64,000 nucleotides of DNA from CAVQZC01 sp963718315 (GTDB lineage: Bacteria > Actinomycetota > Thermoleophilia > Gaiellales > JAICJC01), in contig CAVQZC010000012.1 of assembly GCA_963718315.1 (NCBI GenBank), positions 310,001 through 374,000 of the forward strand, in the 5' to 3' direction. Below are positions 8,092 through 18,001 of this stretch, in pieces; the stretch's first letter is position 1, and every line of letters begins with the position of its first letter. The notes under the pieces were generated by a model. It saw nothing but the letters and a program-made list of their open reading frames with translations, was not told where the DNA came from and did not search any database. Made by a program: the position numbers and the translations under genes.

Positions 8092-10015
8092 ACGCCATCC
8101 CGGGGGATCCGCTCGCTCGACCGCCGCTCGGCGAAGCGCTCGCCGTCGGCGTCCACCGTCAGGCCGAGCTCGACCAGAAACTCGTCCGCGGTGGCCTCGA
8201 TCCGCGACTCCGACCGGATCTCCGCCTCCAGGCCGGGCCGCCGCAGGTGGTAGAGCCACCGGCCCCAGGTCGAGGCTGACAGCGGATCGTCGGCGTGCGC
8301 CATCATCCAGCGGTCTTGCGACTCGCTGACCGACCAGCCCTCCGCAGGCACGTCGTCCCGCGAGCTGGTCGTGACCGTGATGCCTGCCCGGCCGGTGAGG
8401 ACGTCGGTGACGGCCGTCCAGGTCGAGTCGACGTCGAGTCGGCCCCCGGCTGCCCGATGGCGACGAACGGGCCGTCCGGCAGGCTGAACCGGCGCCGCAT
8501 CGGCGGGCAGCCCCGGGAGCGTCAGATCCACGGCCGTCAGGATCTCGAGCGGGGCGAGCTGCGGCAGCGGCCACAGGTTCGGCCAGTCGGACGCGGCCAC
8601 GGCAACCCGGATGTGATGGCCCGCCGCGAAGCGCCAGCCGATGGCCATCAGCGGCAGCTCCACGTCTGCCTGACCCTCCACCGCCATGTTGACGGCGGCG
8701 CTGGTGACGTGCTGCGATGAGCCGTCGGGAGCGACGCTCTGCAGCTTCACGGACACGATCGTGCGGGGGCCGGGATGGCGGATGCGGAAGCGGGCGACCG
8801 GTTCGCCGAGCAGCTCGACCGGTTCGGTCAGCGGAGCTGAGTCGAACGTCGCGCTAAGCGCGTCGTCGGGGCGCTGGTCGAGGAACTGGCCGGTCGCCGG
8901 CGGCGGCGGGCACCACTGGCCTGTCGTCAGCCCGACCGTGACCACTGCCGGCGCGGTGGCCGGCCCGCCCAGCGAGACGGTGGTGTGCCCCACGCCCGCA
9001 GGCCAGCGCTCGGAGCCGATCCACTCGCCGGACACCTCGTCGTGCGGGCGCAGCGGCGAATCCGGAGCGCCGATGAAGAACACCGACCGCGGACGGTAGG
9101 CCGGCGACCTCAGCCTCTCCCAGATGGCCACCGGAAGAACTCCGCCATCTCGGCGAGGAACGGATACCGAGGGCCGGGGACACCGCGGTCGGGCAGCTTG
9201 TGGCACCAGGGGCCTGCGACCAGCTGCCACGGCACCTGCAGGTTCTGGCACATCCGTAGAGCCGCCGTGCGGTAGCCGTCCCGCCAGCCCGGCACAGACG
9301 AGCACCGGGCAGGCGATTCGCTCGTACGAGGGCCGCAGAGAGCCGTTCCGCCAGTCACGGTCCGTGCGTGCTGTCGACGGATCGACTCGACGATCCACGC
9401 CGGGGTCGCCTCGACCCGCTCGACGCCACGCGCGATCGAACTCCGCGCCGCGCTCGCCCAGCGGCGGCATGGCGTTCATTCCGATCATCGACGTCGGATA
9501 GGCGGGCAGGCTGCTGGCGTTGAGGAGCGCCGCCGTGGAAGTGCATGTCGTCGGTGTAGCGATCGTCCGTCGCGTAGACCGGCGCGATCGCGCGCAGCGC
9601 GGGCGGCCGTTGCGCCGCCAGCTGGATGCACGCAAAGCCGCCGTACGAGACGCCCCACGAGGCGACCGCACCGGTGCACCACGGCTGGGCGGCGATCCAC
9701 TCCACGACCTCGACCCCGTCGAGCTGCTCGCGATGCGTGTACTCATCCTCGGCAACACCTGCCGAGCTACCCGTTCCGCGGCACGTCCAGCCGCACACAT
9801 GCGAAGCCGGCCTCGACCAGGAAGCCGTTCTGGGACCGGTCCTCGAGCGCCGCGCAGGTCGTCCTTGCGGTCAGGGGATGTGCTCCAGGACGGCCGGGTA
9901 GCGGCCCGTCCGGCGTGGCCGGTAGACGTCGACGGACAGGCGGACGCCGTCCCCGACGATGACGCCCAACGTCGCGCTCGATGACCACCTCGCTGTCTTC
10001 CCATCCGGTCACCAT
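8088..10015 (-). CDS. CocE/NonD family hydrolase 2 (paralogue of the next gene), frameshifted
   Basis: First gene of the leftward operon, starting MVTGWEDSEVVIERD at ATG 10013-10015. It shares architecture with the adjacent CocE gene: FACVRLDVPRNG, the nucleophile motif ASWGVSYGGFACIQLAA, APVYATDDRYTDDMHFHGGA, RPSYERIACPVLVCAG, and a complete C-terminal beta domain ending ATADEFLVELGLTVDADGER. Breaks occur around 9850, 9790, 9500, 9350 and 9120. Two adjacent paralogues suggest tandem duplication with divergence. It is divergent from the ammonia-lyase-like gene, and the 107-bp gap holds a direct repeat. Confidence 0.85.
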
Positions 10016-10029
10016 GCGCGGCGACGCTA

Positions 10030-10086
10030 GCACGGCTCGGTCGATCGCATGGACAGTGGGCGAGCACGGCGCGGTCGATCGCATGG
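10030..10086. repeat. 23-bp direct repeat in a divergent promoter region (operator candidate)
   Basis: GCACGGCTCGGTCGATCGCA(TGG) at 10030-10052 recurs at 10064-10086 with one mismatch (T to G at position 8), start-to-start 34 bp. Each copy contains the palindrome CGATCG. It sits between the start codons of the two divergent operons (10015 leftward, 10123 rightward), the natural position for a shared operator. No regulator gene is adjacent. Confidence 0.6.
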
Positions 10087-10122
10087 TACAGCTGGAGAGA
10101 CTCTGGGCGAACGGAGCAGGTC

Positions 10123-11593
10123 GTGACACTGTCTGGGCGCGACCTGAGCCCGGAGGACGTCGAGGCCATCGCGCGGTGCGAGCGGAGGGTGGCGATCGGC
10201 GACGAGGCGCTCCGGCTGAATCCGAGCGGCGTCACGACGCCATCGAGCGCGCCGTGGCAGACAACGCACCGGTGTACGGCGTGACGACCGGCCTGGGCGC
10301 ACGCGTCACGACCCGGCTGGAGCCGGCAACCGACGGCGACCCCGCCCTTCGGTACGCCTCCGCGAACGCGCCGTCGCGGTCGGTGAGCCGCTGCCGCCGT
10401 CCGCAGTCCGAGCGGCGATGGCCGTCCGCCTGAACGGCCTCTGTACAGGCGGTTCGGGTGCTGCTCCTGCGGTCGCCGAGACCCTCGCGAGCATGCTCAA
10501 CGCAGCTATCCACCCGGTGGTTCCGCGCTACGGGTCGATCGGCGCGGCCGACCTCTGCCTACTCGCCCACGTCGGCCTCGTCGTCGGCGGCGAGGGCGAA
10601 GCCGATGTGGCCGGGCGCCGGGTTCCCGGTGGGCAGGCGCTGGCCGACGCCGGGATCGCCCCTGTGGCCCTCCGGTCGAAGGACGGCCTCGCGCTCTGCG
10701 AGCGCCTCGTCGGTGTCGGCGGGGGTCGGAGCGCTGGAGCTGACCCCTGGGCACGGCGGATGCTGGAGTGGCTCCAATCCGCAGCCGCGCTGTCCATGGA
10801 GGGGTTCCAGGCCAATCTCGAGCCCGATCGACCCACGGGTCTGCGCCGCGCGGCCGGCTCAGGCCAGGAGTGGGCGGCGCGAGGCCTGCGCGAGCGGCTC
10901 GCCGGCTCCTCGCTGACCGAACCGGGGGCGGCCCGGCGGCTCCAGGATCCGCTCAGCTTCCGATGTGCAGCAGTCATCCATGGCGCGCTCCACGCCGCAC
11001 TCGGCTTCCTGGAGGCCGGCCGTCGAGCCGGAGCTGAACGGTGCCTCCGACAACCCGCTCGTGCTCGCGGGGGACGGCGCAATCCTCCCCACCGGGAACT
11101 TCCACACGGCCGCCCTTGCACTCGGGCGGATGCCGTCGCGATCGCGATTGCGCAATCGGCGGCGCCGTCGGCCGAACGGATCAGCCGCCTCTGCACGACG
11201 GAGTTGAGCGGCCTGCCCGCCAACCTCAGTCCTGACGGGTCGACCGGCATGGCGCCGCTCCAGAAGGTGGCGCACGCCCTGGTGACGGCGATCCGCCAGC
11301 GTGCAGCGCCGCTCGCAGTTCACCCCAGCGTCGACGCGGGATCGGTGGAGGACGACGCGCCGAACGCAGCGCTCGCCACTCTGCGGCTGGAGGACCAGCT
11401 CGATCTGTTCCGGCGGCTGATTGCCCTCGAGCTGGTGTGCGCCGCGCAGGCGATGGATCTCGCTCGACCTCCCCAGCTGGGCGCCGGGACGGCGGCCGTC
11501 CACGAGAAGGTCCGTGAGCTGGCCGAGCCCTTGACGGATGCGCGGCCGCTGACGGCGGATATCGAGGCGGTGGCTGCGATGGTGCTGCGATGA
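10123..11593 (+). CDS. Aromatic amino acid ammonia-lyase (HAL/PAL) homologue, MIO motif altered, frameshifted
   Basis: Begins GTG at 10123 (LTLSGRDLSPEDVEAIARCE) after a GGAGCAGG ribosome site. HAL/PAL features: NAPVYGVTTGLGARVTTRL, VRLNGLCTGGSGA, PVVPRYGSIGAADLCLLAHV, SKDGLALC, an AALSMEGFQANL helix, ELNGASDNPLV with the conserved Asn-Asp-Asn-Pro region, and GNFHTAALALGRM. The usual GSxGASGDL, whose Ala-Ser-Gly cyclises to the MIO electrophile, reads GSIGAADL at about 10532-10555, so a normal MIO cannot form as written. Breaks occur near 10220, 10370, 10700, 10830, 11025 and 11110. The stop overlaps the next gene as ATGA. Confidence 0.8.
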
Positions 11594-12618
11594 CGCTCGA
11601 TCCTCACCTACCTGAACGGTGACGACATCGCGGGGCTGGACTACTCCGACGAGCGCCTGCTGGTCGCGGTGGAGGCGGTGCTGGCGGCACACGGCCGCGG
11701 CGAGACCGTGGTCGAGCCGCAGTTCACCTGTTCCCGGATCCGGCGGTGGAGGGGCACTTCAACGTGCTGTTCGCGGCGCGATGCCCGCAGGGCGCCCGCC
11801 GGGCCGGCGTCAAGGTCGTCGGGACTACGTGCGCGACCACAAGCAGGGGCTGCCGTCGGAGCTCGCCCTGCTGCTCGTGATGGATATGAACCAGCACGGG
11901 CACGCTCGGTTGCCGTTCTGGACGCCACCGCGATGCGCGGCGATGCGCACCGGCGCCGTGACGGCGATCGGCGCCCGCTCCTCGGCCCGACCGACAGCCG
12001 CGTGCTCGGTCGCATCGGCAGCCGGGCACGCGCACTACTGGAACATCGGCCTGCTGTGCCGGGTACTGTTTCCAGATCTCGAGGAGATCCGGATCCACTC
12101 GCTTACGAGCGCAGAGCCGCGAGGAGCTCGCCCGCGCGGTGGCGAAGGACGGCAGGTCAGCCGCCGCGTCGGGCGGTCGACAGCTGGGAGGAGGCGGTGC
12201 GGGGTGCCGACGTGGTCGTCGAAGCGACCCGGCTGCCGGCACCCGAGCCCCTCCTCCACACGGACTGGATCGCGCCGGGGGCGCTCGTCATACCCTTACG
12301 GGACGATGAGTGCGGTCGAGCTCTCGCTCACCGACGTCATGGACGGAATCGTGGTGGACGACTGGGAGCAGGCCGGCGCCGGCCCACTGGGAGCGCTCCG
12401 GGCCCATGTCGAGAGCGGCCGGCTGACCCGCGATTCGCTCCATGCCGAGCTCGGACAGATCGTCTGCGGAGCGAGGCCGGGCCGCCAAACCCTCGGGCGA
12501 AACCTGGCTCTTCTGGCACCGCGGGCTCAGCATCTCGGATCTGGCTGTGGGACTCGATATGCTGGGAGCCGCCGGCGAGCGGCGGGGTGGGTGCACGATA
12601 CTCCACTACCGCACTTGA
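11590..12618 (+). CDS. Ornithine cyclodeaminase / mu-crystallin family protein, frameshifted
   Basis: Pieces in three frames join into one OCD/mu-crystallin protein: LTYLNGDDIAGLDYSDERL at the start, VVGDYVRDHKQGLPSELALL-like, AMRTGAVTAIGAR (substrate-binding Arg/Lys region), the Rossmann part YWNIGLLCRV then DLEEIRIHS, VRGADVVVEATRLPAPEPLL, WIAPGALVIP, and the typical ending HRGLSISDLAVG...LHYR. The family includes NAD-dependent ornithine cyclodeaminase, alanine dehydrogenase and imine reductases. Breaks cluster at 11610, 11730-11830, 11930-12060, 12110-12300 and 12480-12540. The ATGA overlap with the lyase gene indicates translational coupling. Confidence 0.8.
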
Positions 12619-12655
12619 GATTACACCGGGGCCTGGCCTCGAGAGAGGGAGCGTC

Positions 12656-13774
12656 ATGACGAACAACGATCTGCTCGGCGGAACGATGACCCGGAGCACG
12701 CTGCTGCAGCGCGCCGGCGCCGGCGCCCTTGGACTGTCCGCCGCGTCTCTGCTCGCAGCCTGCGGAAGCTCCAGCTCGTCGGGCTCCTCCGCCGCCGCCT
12801 CGGGCGCAATCGAGGGGGAGGCGATCCTCGCCAACTACCCAGGCTCGATCGGCAAGCAGAACCTGGCGGACTTCCACGCGAAGTACCCGCAGGCCTCGAT
12901 CAAGATGATCTCGAACGCGACGTCCTCCACCTCGGAGGTCGTTCTCCAGTTCAAGAGCAAGCAGTACGACTTCCTGCTGGCGGACACGTCGGACGCAGGC
13001 CAGGCGTCCGCGGCCGACCTCGTCACGGTGCCCGACTGGTCGAAGATGCCGAACATCAAGAACATCTCCGAGCAGTTCCGCAAGGCATACCCGTGGGGCC
13101 TGCCCACCGACTACGGCAAGGTCGGCATCGCGTATCGGCCGGACCTGGTTGGCAACGCGACCATCACCAGCTGGAAGGATCTGTGGGACCTGATCCCCCG
13201 CTACTCCGGGCAGACCGTGTTCATCGATCTCGAGCGCGACTGCATGGGCTCGACCTGCAAGTACCTCGGCTTCTCCTCGAACACCACCGACCAGGGCGAC
13301 CTCCAGAAGGTGCAGGACGCCATCGTCGGCGTGAAGCCGCACCTGAAGGCCTTCCTGAACACGAACGTCGGCGCCGGGCTGGTCAACGGATCCACCGCCA
13401 TGGCGATGGACTGGGACTACGACGTCGCGCTCCTGCAGCAGCAGAACGACAAGATCAAGTGGGTTTTGCCGGACGAGGGGGTAACGCCTACCTCGAAGGG
13501 TTCACCGCCGTCAAGAACACGTCCAAGATCGCAGTCATCCAGGCGTTCATGAACTTCCTGGCAACCCCGCCGCAATACGCCGACTTCGTGAACACCACCG
13601 GCACCGCCTACATGATGCCGGCGGCAACGCCGCTGGTGAAGAAGACGATCTCCCAGAACCCGATCCTGGTACCGACGTCCGCGGTGCTGGCACAGACGGA
13701 GTTCGACAAGTACCTGCGGGGCCGAGGGCGCCACCCTGTGGTCGAACACGTGGGACGCGATCAAGGCGGCATAG
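12656..13774 (+). CDS. ABC transporter substrate-binding lipoprotein (PotD/spermidine-putrescine-like)
   Basis: Starts at ATG 12656 after GAGAGAGGGA. The signal is TRSTLLQRAGAGALGLSAAS then LLAACGSS, a lipobox with Cys as the anchor. The mature part begins AIEGEAILANYPG and carries PotD-type features: YDFLLADTSDAGQ, YPWGLPTDYGKVGIAYRPDL, SWKDLWDLIPRY, AMAMDWDYDVALL and a final LWSNTWDAIKAA. The frame breaks near 13480 and near 13725. It is the first of four transporter genes with overlapping starts. The ligand is probably a polyamine or amino-acid-like cation; this is inferred from family and from the neighbouring lyase and OCD genes. Confidence 0.88.
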
Positions 13775-13818
13775 CGGTCGAGGAGGGGATCGCACCGCCG
13801 CGCCGCGCAACGCGGCCG

Positions 13819-14668
13819 ATGAGCACCGGGCGCCTGGGGCACTACGCCCTGCTGGGTCCACGACACTGGTCATCACCCTGGCGTGCTTCGTGGTTCCGCT
13901 GGTGCTGATCGGGGTCTACTCGTTCGGCAGCATCAACCTCGTCAACTTCGACGTCTACTTCGGCTGGACGACGCAGAACTACCGCGCGTTCACCTCGTCG
14001 CTCTACGTCCACACGCTGGCGCGGAGCGTGTTCCTGTCGCTGTCTACGACGCTCGCCTGCGCCGTCCTCGGGTTCGATCTTCGCCTACTACATCAGCCGC
14101 CAGTCGCCGCGGGCTCAGCGGCTGCTGCTGGTGGCGGTGATCGTGCCGTTCTGGACCAGCTTCATCGTGCGGACGTACGCATGGGTCGACCTGCTGCAGA
14201 ATCTGCGGCCCGATCGACCGCTTCGCACGGGCGCTGGGCATGCACGGTCACATCGACCTTCTGTACACGCCCTACTCGATCGGGATCGGCATCCTCTACT
14301 CCTACCTGCCGCTGATGATCCTTCCGATCTACGTGTCGCTGGAACGGATCGACCCGGCGCTGTACGACGCATCGGCGGATCTCGGCGCAACGCCGTGGCG
14401 GCAGTTCCGGCGGGTGGTGCTGCCGCACGCGGTGCCGGGCCTGATCGCGGGGATCATCATCGTCGGCGTCCCAGCGCTCGGCGAGTACGTGATCCCGGAG
14501 ATCCTCGGGGGCGGCAAGACACTGATGGCCGGGAACCTGCTGGCCAACCAGTTCCTGGAAACGGGCAACTACCCGTTCGGCTCGGCGCTGGCCGTCACGG
14601 TGATGGTCGTGCTGATGCTGATGCTGTTCCTGCTGCGCCGGGCCCAGCCCGCGGCGGAGGTGCAATGA
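13819..14668 (+). CDS. ABC transporter permease (PotB-like), frameshifted
   Basis: Binding-protein-dependent permease with about six membrane helices. MSTGRLGHYALLGP leads into ACFVVPLVLIGVYSFGSINL; later come FAYYISRQSPRAQ, PFWTSFIVRTYAWVDLL and the EAA loop DASADLGATPWRQFRRVVLP, which contacts the ATPase. Breaks near 13860, 14075 and 14200. Its stop overlaps the next permease start (ATGA, 14665-14668). Works with the second permease, the lipoprotein and the ATPase as an importer. Confidence 0.88.
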
Positions 14669-15490
14669 ACATTCGCCGGCACCCCGTCGCCGCTCCGCTC
14701 AGCCTGCTCATCCTGCTGTTCATGTGGGTGCCGCTGATCGTCGTCGCGGTGAACTCGTTCAACACGCAGGCGATCATGGCCGGCTGGGGCGGCTTCACCA
14801 CCCACTGGTACCACCTCGCTGTGCACGACCAGGACGTTCGCGACGGGCTCGAGACGACGCTCATCATCGCCGTCGCGTCGTCGATCCTGTCGCTGTTCGT
14901 GGCGGTCACTGGGGCGCTCTGGTGGCGGCGCGCCTCGCCGCGGGCGCGGGCCGTGTACGACGGGCTCATCTTCGCGCGGATCATCCTGCCCGAGGTGGTG
15001 TTCGCCACCGCGCTGTTCTTCCTCTTCCTGAAGATCCATTTCAGCCTGGGCCTGACCGCGATCGTGATCGGGCACACCGTATGGAACTCGGCCTACGCCG
15101 CGATCATCGTGCAGGCGCGGATGGCCGGGCTCGACCCCACGCTGGAAGAGGCGGCGGCCGACCTGGGCGCGACACCGTGGCGGACGTTCCGCCGCGTCAC
15201 GCTCGCGGCGCTGATGCCGGCCATCATCGCCGCCGGCTTGCTGGCGTTCACGTTCTCGTTCGACGACGTGGTGACGTCCGTCTTCCTGCAGGGCTCGGCC
15301 AACTCCCCGCTGCCGGTCGTCATCCTGGGCATGATCCGATTCAGGATCACACCGGAGATCAACGCGATCGGGCTTCTGGTGATGCTGTTCACGGTCACCC
15401 TCATGAGCCTCGGCCGTGGTCGTCTATGCGACCGCCGGGTCGCTGGGCCGGAGTGGCCGCCGGGGGACGATCCTGGACATGTACCGATGA
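14665..15490 (+). CDS. ABC transporter permease (PotC-like)
   Basis: Second membrane subunit. It begins MNIRRHPVAAPLSLLILLFM and carries the EAA loop EEAAADLGATPWRTFRRVTL, followed by FTFSFDDVVTSVFLQG, a motif typical of PotC. Six predicted helices. A single break near 15412 is needed so that the C-terminus reads VVVYATAGSLGRSGRRGTIL and stops at 15488-15490, overlapping the ATPase start as ATGA. Otherwise intact and well conserved. Confidence 0.9.
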
Positions 15491-16595
15491 CCGTCCCTGC
15501 TGTCGACATCGCCGGAGTGGAGAAGCGGTTCGGTGACCTGGTCGCCGTCCGCCACCTCGACCTTCAGATCCAGCCGGGCGAGTTCTTCTCGATCATCGGG
15601 CCCTCCGGCTGCGGAAGACGACGACCCTCCGCATGATCGCGGGGTTCGAGGATCCGACGGCCGGCCGTATCAGCGTCAGCGGCCGGGATATGACGGGGGT
15701 TCGGCCATACCGGCGGCCGGTCAACACCGTCTTCCAGAGCTACGCGCTCTTCCCCCACCTGGACGTGTTCGAGAACGTGGCGTTCGGGCTTCGCGAGGCG
15801 AAGGTGGGCAGGGCTGAGATACGGACGCGGGTCGCCGAGGCGATCGATCTCGTGCAGCTTCAGGGCCGGGAACGATCGCGTCCCAGCAAGCTCTCCGGCG
15901 GACAGCAGCAGCGCGTCGCACTGGCCAGGGCGCTCGTGAACCGGCCGGACGTGCTGCTGCTGGACGAGCCGCTCGGCGCGCTCGACCTCAAGCTGCGGAC
16001 GGACATGCAGAGCCAGCTGAAGGACCTGCAGCGGACGGTCGGCGTCACGTTCTGCTACGTCACACACGATCAGGGCGAAGCGTTCTCGATGTCCGACCGC
16101 GTGGCCGTCATGAATCAGGGCCTGCTCGAGCAGGTGGGGATGCCGGAGGACATCTACCATCGCCCCGCCTCCGTGTTCGTGGCGGACTTCGTGGGCGCCG
16201 CGAACCGCTTCCCCGGCAAGGTCGAGGCGGGGGCGCGGAACGGCGGCAGCGCCTACCGCGTGGAGCTGCGCGGGGTGGGGGTACGCTCGGTTCCGGGGCC
16301 GGCCGGCATCTCGGAGGGCGACGAGGCGATCGTCGTCGTTCGACCCGAGAACCTGCCGCGTCGATGCTGTGGGGGATGGCGACTCGGGCTCGGTGCCGGC
16401 GACCGTGATCGACACCGCGTTCCACGGCGCCGCACGAACGGTGCGGCTGCAGTCTCAGTCCCTCGGGGAGCTGACGGCGGCCGCGACCGGCGCCGGTGCG
16501 GCGCCTGCGCCGGGTCCACCGTCGACGTCTCGTGGGCCGACGGCGACGCATGGCTGATCCCGGTCAAGCCGGCCGCGGCGACGCCCGAGCCGTAG
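15487..16595 (+). CDS. ABC transporter ATP-binding protein (PotA-like), frameshifted
   Basis: Nucleotide-binding subunit. Walker A is split by a missing base at ~15612 (IIGPSGCG / TTLRMIAGFEDP). Intact motifs are the Q-loop VFQSYALFPHLDVFENVAFG, the signature LSGGQQQRVALARALVNRP, Walker B VLLLDEPLGALD, and the switch His in YVTHDQGEA. A TOBE-like C-terminal domain follows (VVVRPEN, FHGAARTVRLQSQS, WLIPVKP) with breaks near 16360 and 16500. It energises the importer encoded just upstream and closes the rightward operon; no terminator hairpin is obvious after it. Confidence 0.88.
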
Positions 16596-16652
16596 CCGTC
16601 ATCCAGCGCCGGCCGCTGATGGCAAGCACCTCGGCCGCGGCGCTCGAAGCGT

Positions 16653-17152
16653 TCACGGTCCCGCCCGCGATCTAGTCGTCAGCCATCTGCGCTCGGTGTG
16701 CCAGCGGCGGATGGTGCGTGGGCTGGGTCGTTCGGCGAAGGATGGGGGGAGGTGGTCGAGGCTGGGCGGTGATGGTGGTGTGGTGGGCGCCTGTGGCGAA
16801 GGCTGTTTCGGCGTGTTGGCGGAGTTTGGGCCAGGCGTAGCTGCCGGGGAGTGGCTGTGTGCTGGTGGGCGCGGAGGCGTTTGAGGTGGGCGTCAAGGGC
16901 GCGGTTGCGGGCGGTGGTCAGGCAGCCGTTGGCCTGCCATACCCGGCTGAGGGTGAGCACCAGGTCTCTGCCGCCGCGCTGGCGCTGAAAGTCGGGCGAG
17001 GCGTGGCCGGCACAGAGGTGGATGCTGACGCCGTAGCCGTAGTCGACTTTCTGGGTCGTGCCGCGGGTGCGGTCAAGGCAGATGGCGCAGACGTGTTGTT
17101 TGCGGTTGGCGTGTCGGTTCTTGTAGAGCGTCGGTAGGTAGTCGCTGGGCAT
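16653..17152 (-). CDS. Hypothetical zinc-cluster protein with C-terminal HTH-like segment, frameshifted
   Basis: Starts at ATG 17150-17152 (MPSDYLPTLYKNRHANRK). It contains HVCAICLDRTRG and a later VSIHLCAGHASPDFQRQRGG, so Cys-x2-Cys and Cys-x2-His could bind zinc, followed by a helix LTLSRVWQANGCLTTARNRA. The first frame closes at 16679 with a His/Pro-rich tail that looks out of frame. Shifting near 16845 gives PGSYAWPKLRQHAETAFATG, and shifting again near 16735 gives SPRTIRRWHTERRWL, which resembles a helix-turn-helix recognition end; the stop is then at 16653-16655. From memory, similar proteins are common and unnamed in Thermoleophilia. Confidence 0.55.
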
Positions 17153-17222
17153 GTCGATCAGTCTGTCTGGCAAACACGCGCGGGTGGGTGGCGAGCTGCC
17201 ACAAGGGTGTGTTGGAACGTGC

Positions 17223-17405
17223 AACTGGCCACGCCATGACGGCCAACTGGCCACCCCGAGAATGCCGCGCTTGTGGTCGATCGATCCCGGTTCCGGCCCT
17301 GGTTCGCGGCCGGCACTCGACCGCTTCGGGGTGCGCACCCCACGATCCAGCCCCCCAAACTCGAGTGGCCAAGTGGCCACGCCAAGACGAGCAACTGGCC
17401 ACCCC
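17223..17405. repeat. Pair of 35-bp direct repeats rich in TGGCCA in an intergenic spacer
   Basis: The 35 bp at 17223-17257 (AACTGGCCACGCCATGACGG, then CCAACTGGCCACCCC) recur at 17371-17405 with four mismatches, 148 bp apart. Each unit itself contains two copies of the palindromic core TGGCCAC, and a further GTGGCC precedes the second unit. The 284-bp spacer (17153-17436) has no convincing gene. It could be an intergenic repeat family or clustered binding sites; I cannot tell which. Confidence 0.6.
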
Positions 17406-17436
17406 ATCCTGACAGGTCGACGGTGGCGCGGCCCGG

Positions 17437-17913
17437 TCAGGGCAGCGCGGTGTACTTGATAAACGAGGGGGTCAGGGTGCGGCCTTCGCGGACGGCTCGG
17501 TCACGGACGGCGTCGAACGTCCAGGGAAAGCCGGCGCTGCGCGCCCAGCCGAGCTTCACGTCGTAGCGGCCGGGAGGGACGGCGACCTGGGCGCGGCCTT
17601 GTGTGTTGGTGCGCAGCCGCCACACCCGCCCGGTTGCCGTGCTGATCACTCTGAAGGGCGCCAGTTTCAGCGGGTGTAGTGGATTCTTGGGGGCGGGTCC
17701 CAGTCCGATCACGAGCAGGGCCTTCTTGCCGAACCGCATCCGGACGCCGATGTCTCCGCGCGGAACCTCGAGAGCCGGCAAGCCGAGCGCCGCGGGCACG
17801 GCGATGCAGCTCGCACACGGAGTCGGCGTAGGCTGGCCGCCGGGCGACGTCGAAGTCGACCAGACCAGCACGACGCCGACGGCGAGCGCGATAGCTCCCG
17901 CGAGGGCCCACAT
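17437..17913 (-). CDS. Hypothetical membrane-anchored extracytoplasmic protein
   Basis: 158 residues from ATG 17913. One N-terminal membrane segment (MWALAGAIALAVGVVLVWST) is followed by a Pro/Thr-rich stretch with two cysteines (CASC) and a soluble domain. That domain includes VWRLRTNTQGRAQVAVPPGR then YDVKLGWA, which reads like a carboxypeptidase-regulatory (transthyretin-like) beta fold. No named family is recognised. It is divergent from the DUF402 gene at 18002. The next gene downstream is separated by the repeat-bearing spacer. Confidence 0.55.
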   Translation of the reverse strand: MWALAGAIALAVGVVLVWSTSTSPGGQPTPTPCASCIAVPAALGLPALEVPRGDIGVRMRFGKKALLVIGLGPAPKNPLHPLKLAPFRVISTATGRVWRLRTNTQGRAQVAVPPGRYDVKLGWARSAGFPWTFDAVRDRAVREGRTLTPSFIKYTALP

Positions 17914-18001
17914 CGTTCGCCTCCCTCGCGGGAAGATCGTTCTCTGATGACCCGCAGCTTGCATAAGGCCGTTCTCCGGCACCACATGATATGACCGCCC
18001 G

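Noticed and set aside
10123..12618. Histidine utilisation (hut) pathway based on the HAL-like gene
   Set aside because: No urocanase, imidazolonepropionase or formiminoglutamase is nearby, and the MIO motif is altered.
17151..17459. A 102-codon plus-strand frame over the repeat spacer
   Set aside because: It is made by translating the TGGCCA repeats, has no ribosome site or homology, and overlaps two better-supported minus-strand genes at its ends.
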